Assembly (NCBI GenBank): GCA_023425285.1
Contig: JAFACY010000144.1
Span: forward strand, 1 to 13,339
Direction: 5' to 3'
DNA length: 13,339 bases
Source of the DNA: Bacillota bacterium
Lineage (GTDB): Bacteria > Bacillota > Clostridia > Tissierellales > Sedimentibacteraceae
The translations under genes and the position numbers were made by a program. The notes below the pieces were generated by a model. The model ran no database searches and had not been told where the DNA came from. It worked only from the letters and a program-made list of their open reading frames with translations. Of the stretch, positions 13,080 through 13,339 are shown in pieces; the stretch's first letter is position 1, and the number at the start of each line of letters is the position of its first letter.

Positions 13080-13230
13080 GACTAAGGCTTGGGATGACAA
13101 CAGCCTCCCAAGCGCACCGAGGAATCTCCATTTTTTATGAGAAATGGTTGGTAGGTCATTCGCAACAAATTCCCAATGTTTGCGACCAAAGGGGGCAGAA
13201 ACATTGGTGAATGAGACTGGGAATCTCATC
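13080..13230. repeat. Composite inverted-repeat region 3' of tyrS
   Basis: Two strong hairpins are seen. One is GCTTGGGA (13087-13094) / TCCCAAGC (13106-13113). The other is CCAATGTTT (13173-13181) / AAACATTGG (13199-13207), enclosed by TCATTC (13156-13161) / GAATGA (13209-13214). The region also holds GAGGAATCTC and GGGAATCTCATCTTTT, echoing the GAATCTC cores of the elements at 176-250 and 10345-10416. It looks like a relative or a nested insertion of the same repeat family. No coding sequence is supported. Confidence 0.55.
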
Positions 13231-13281
13231 TTTTCAAGTTAAGGATTTATCCGTCAAAAAGTTTTAAAGTAGTAAGTAATG

Positions 13282-13290
13282 TGGTATAAT
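13282..13290 (+). promoter_or_regulatory. Extended -10 promoter reading out of the window
   Basis: TGGTATAAT is an extended -10 box with consensus TATAAT, and TTTAAA at 13263-13268 is a weak -35 at 16 bases. It probably serves a gene beyond the right edge; no start codon with a ribosome site is seen before the end. Confidence 0.45.
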
Positions 13291-13339
13291 AATATAAAGA
13301 ACAAAACATTAATATAAACAATAAAGCTTTGCACAATGT

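Noticed and set aside
1..13339. CRISPR array, tRNA or rRNA genes, insertion sequences with transposase, phage genes
   Set aside because: I looked for regularly spaced direct repeats, tRNA cloverleaf motifs and transposase or integrase motifs on both strands and found none.

Overview
The window looks like chromosomal DNA from a low-GC, endospore-forming Firmicute, most likely class Clostridia. The reasons are AT-rich spacers, strong AGGAGG-type ribosome sites, a T-box leader, a purine riboswitch, a dipicolinate synthase pair behind a sigma-K-like promoter, and protein sequences of clostridial flavour. A Sedimentibacter/Tissierellales-type host is a guess only. Most of the window is ordinary core and near-core gene content. 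The interest lies in regulatory DNA and dispersed repeats.

Layout, left to right. (1) The last 41 codons of valS (+), followed by a palindromic repeat. (2) An FMN-dependent alpha-hydroxy-acid oxidising enzyme (+, 289-1305), convergent with the spore gene pair dpaA-dpaB (-, 2824-1363) across a shared bidirectional terminator. (3) A SulP-type anion transporter (+, 2995-4635), divergent from dpaA. The intergenic region holds a sigma-K-like promoter in one direction and, in the other, a sigma-A-like promoter whose -10 box sits inside a Rex/CRP-like palindrome. (4) A previously uncalled 50-residue four-cysteine protein gene (-, 4688-4840) with its own near-consensus promoter. (5) A guanine-class purine riboswitch with intrinsic terminator (5154-5270), a GC-richer block that looks foreign (about 5271-5384), and the purine permease it should control (+, 5438-6742). 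(6) A three-gene efflux operon on the minus strand: adaptor, ATPase, MacB-like permease (10238-6792). (7) A secreted CAP-domain (SCP/YkwD-like) protein with a proline-rich repeat linker (-, 11205-10453). (8) A tyrosine T-box leader and tyrS (+, 11575-13044), then about 300 bases rich in inverted repeats and a promoter for a gene outside the window.

How the genes work together. DpaA and DpaB form dipicolinate synthase, which makes the spore-core chelator in the mother cell. The purine permease should be switched off when guanine or hypoxanthine is plentiful. TyrS should be switched on by uncharged tRNA-Tyr. The adaptor, ATPase and permease should form one MacAB/YknXYZ-like export complex.

I found no CRISPR array, transposase, phage gene, tRNA or rRNA, and nothing I would call a new multi-gene system. 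The best leads are the non-canonical start implied for dpaA, the tandemly duplicated core of the efflux adaptor, the operator-like palindromes at sulP and tyrS, the foreign-looking block in the riboswitch leader, and long-hairpin repeats sitting just 3' of three genes.
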